Source: Robiginitomaculum sp. | GTDB lineage: Bacteria; Pseudomonadota; Alphaproteobacteria; Caulobacterales; Maricaulaceae | Assembly: GCA_016765255.1 (NCBI GenBank) | Contig: JAESQI010000019.1 | Span: 4,244-9,345 of the forward strand | Direction: 5' to 3' | DNA length: 5,102 bases | Part shown: positions 4,318-5,102 of the stretch, piece after piece | How the letters are laid out: each line of letters begins with the position of its first letter | How positions within the stretch are numbered: position 1 is the stretch's first letter | Notes under the pieces: generated by a model | The model's database searches: none | Seen by the model: only the letters and a program-made list of their open reading frames with translations | What the model was told of the DNA's origin: nothing | Translations under genes and position numbers: made by a program

Positions 4318-5102
4318 ATGTTAAAAATCGAAAACATCCACAAGCGTTTTGGCAATGTACATGCCCTCAATAATGTCAGTCTTGACCTAAAGCCTGGCCT
4401 TTTTGGGCTACTTGGGCCCAATGGTGCGGGTAAATCGACTTTGATGCGCACCCTTGCTACGCTCCAGCTTCCTGATGAAGGCCGCGTAACTTATAATGAT
4501 GTGGATATTGCAAAAACACCTGATGTGATGCGTAAAGTGCTTGGATATCTACCACAAGATTTTGGTGTGTATCCGCGTATGAGCGCTGAAGCACTCCTCG
4601 ATCATATTGCTGTTCTCAAAGGGGTGAGCAATAAATCTGAGCGCAAAGCACAAATATCTGAATTGTTGAAAGCCGTTAATTTATATAAAATGCGAACCGC
4701 CTCGGTTTCCACGTATTCAGGCGGTATGCGGCAACGTTTCGGAGTGGCTCAAGCCATGCTCGGCGACCCACAAGTTCTCATTGTTGATGAACCAACCGCA
4801 GGGCTTGATCCGTTCGAGCGCCAACGTTTTCTCGATTTATTGAGCGAAGCTGGCGAGGAAAAAATTATTATTCTCTCCACTCATATTGTTGAAGATGTGC
4901 GCGATCTGTGTCCAGATATGGCGATTATGGGTGAGGGCAAGATTGTGGCTCGCGGAGCACCTGAGGATTTGATTGGAAAAATTCGCAACAAAGTTTGGCG
5001 CAAAAAAGTCGATAAGACCGATGTAGACACGCTTAAGGAAAACCATAAAGTACTCTCAACTCGCTTGTTGATGGGAGGGGTTATCGTCAGTGTCTTGAGT
5101 GA
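4318..5102 (+). CDS. ABC transporter ATP-binding protein (ABC-2 exporter type), 3' end outside window
   Basis: This is the nucleotide-binding subunit of an ABC transporter, acting on the cytoplasmic face of the inner membrane. The 261 complete codons present contain every ATPase motif: Walker A GPNGAGKST (33-41, Lys39), Q-loop Gln80 (GYLPQD), signature SGGMRQR (134-140), Walker B VLIVDEP with catalytic Glu158, D-loop GLDP (162-165) and switch His189 (LSTH). Phrases such as LLGPNGAGKSTLMRTLATLQ, GYLPQDFGVYP and ILSTHIVEDVRDLCP resemble, from memory, ATPases paired with ABC-2 permeases, sometimes permeases fused to an M1-type peptidase. The partner would lie past the right edge, so the substrate is unknown. 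The ATG at 4318 has a purine-rich GGGGGA (4305-4310) 7 nt upstream and gives the usual MLKIENIHKRFG start. The gene is cut by the window, with no stop before 5102. Confidence 0.95.
   Translation, partial: MLKIENIHKRFGNVHALNNVSLDLKPGLFGLLGPNGAGKSTLMRTLATLQLPDEGRVTYNDVDIAKTPDVMRKVLGYLPQDFGVYPRMSAEALLDHIAVLKGVSNKSERKAQISELLKAVNLYKMRTASVSTYSGGMRQRFGVAQAMLGDPQVLIVDEPTAGLDPFERQRFLDLLSEAGEEKIIILSTHIVEDVRDLCPDMAIMGEGKIVARGAPEDLIGKIRNKVWRKKVDKTDVDTLKENHKVLSTRLLMGGVIVSVLS

Noticed and set aside
4837..5046. 69-codon minus-strand ORF within the ABC ATPase gene
   Set aside because: It is a shadow of the ATPase frame, which carries Walker B and the H-loop in this area.

Overview
The window reads as a core-genome segment of a proteobacterium, most likely an alphaproteobacterium of moderate GC (mid-40s percent by eye). 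The lineage is inferred from the PrmA sequence style (the AKSQAGLPPV..GRF block and the AFGTGHHGTT motif), the long three-domain aminopeptidase P, and a TTAA-N7-TTAA site of the kind bound by CtrA. There is no rRNA gene, tRNA gene, CRISPR array, insertion sequence or phage gene in the window.

Layout from left to right. The 3' third of ligA (NAD-dependent DNA ligase) enters from the left edge on the + strand and stops at 733. The next base begins the stop codon of a convergent minus-strand pair, pepP (Xaa-Pro aminopeptidase, 603 aa) followed 6 nt later by a 92-aa ABM-fold monooxygenase-like gene, probably one operon. A 228-bp divergent intergenic region (2831-3058) holds candidate promoters for both directions, a CtrA-type box and two adjacent dyads. 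On the + strand at 3059-3202 lies a 47-aa, strongly basic small protein gene with a textbook Shine-Dalgarno sequence and its own intrinsic terminator. That terminator's T-run overlaps the stop codon of the convergent prmA (ribosomal protein L11 methyltransferase, minus strand, 3259-4119). A second divergent intergenic region (4120-4317) carries a 19-bp AT-rich dyad. The ATPase gene of an ABC exporter then starts at 4318 and runs off the right edge.

The named genes serve separate housekeeping jobs: DNA nick sealing, proline-peptide turnover, ribosomal protein methylation and membrane transport. They do not form one pathway. The least explained element is the small basic gene, which interrupts the minus-strand prmA-pepP direction and carries a complete expression setup. 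I found no convincing multi-gene novel system; the regulatory dyads and the small gene are the parts worth a second look.
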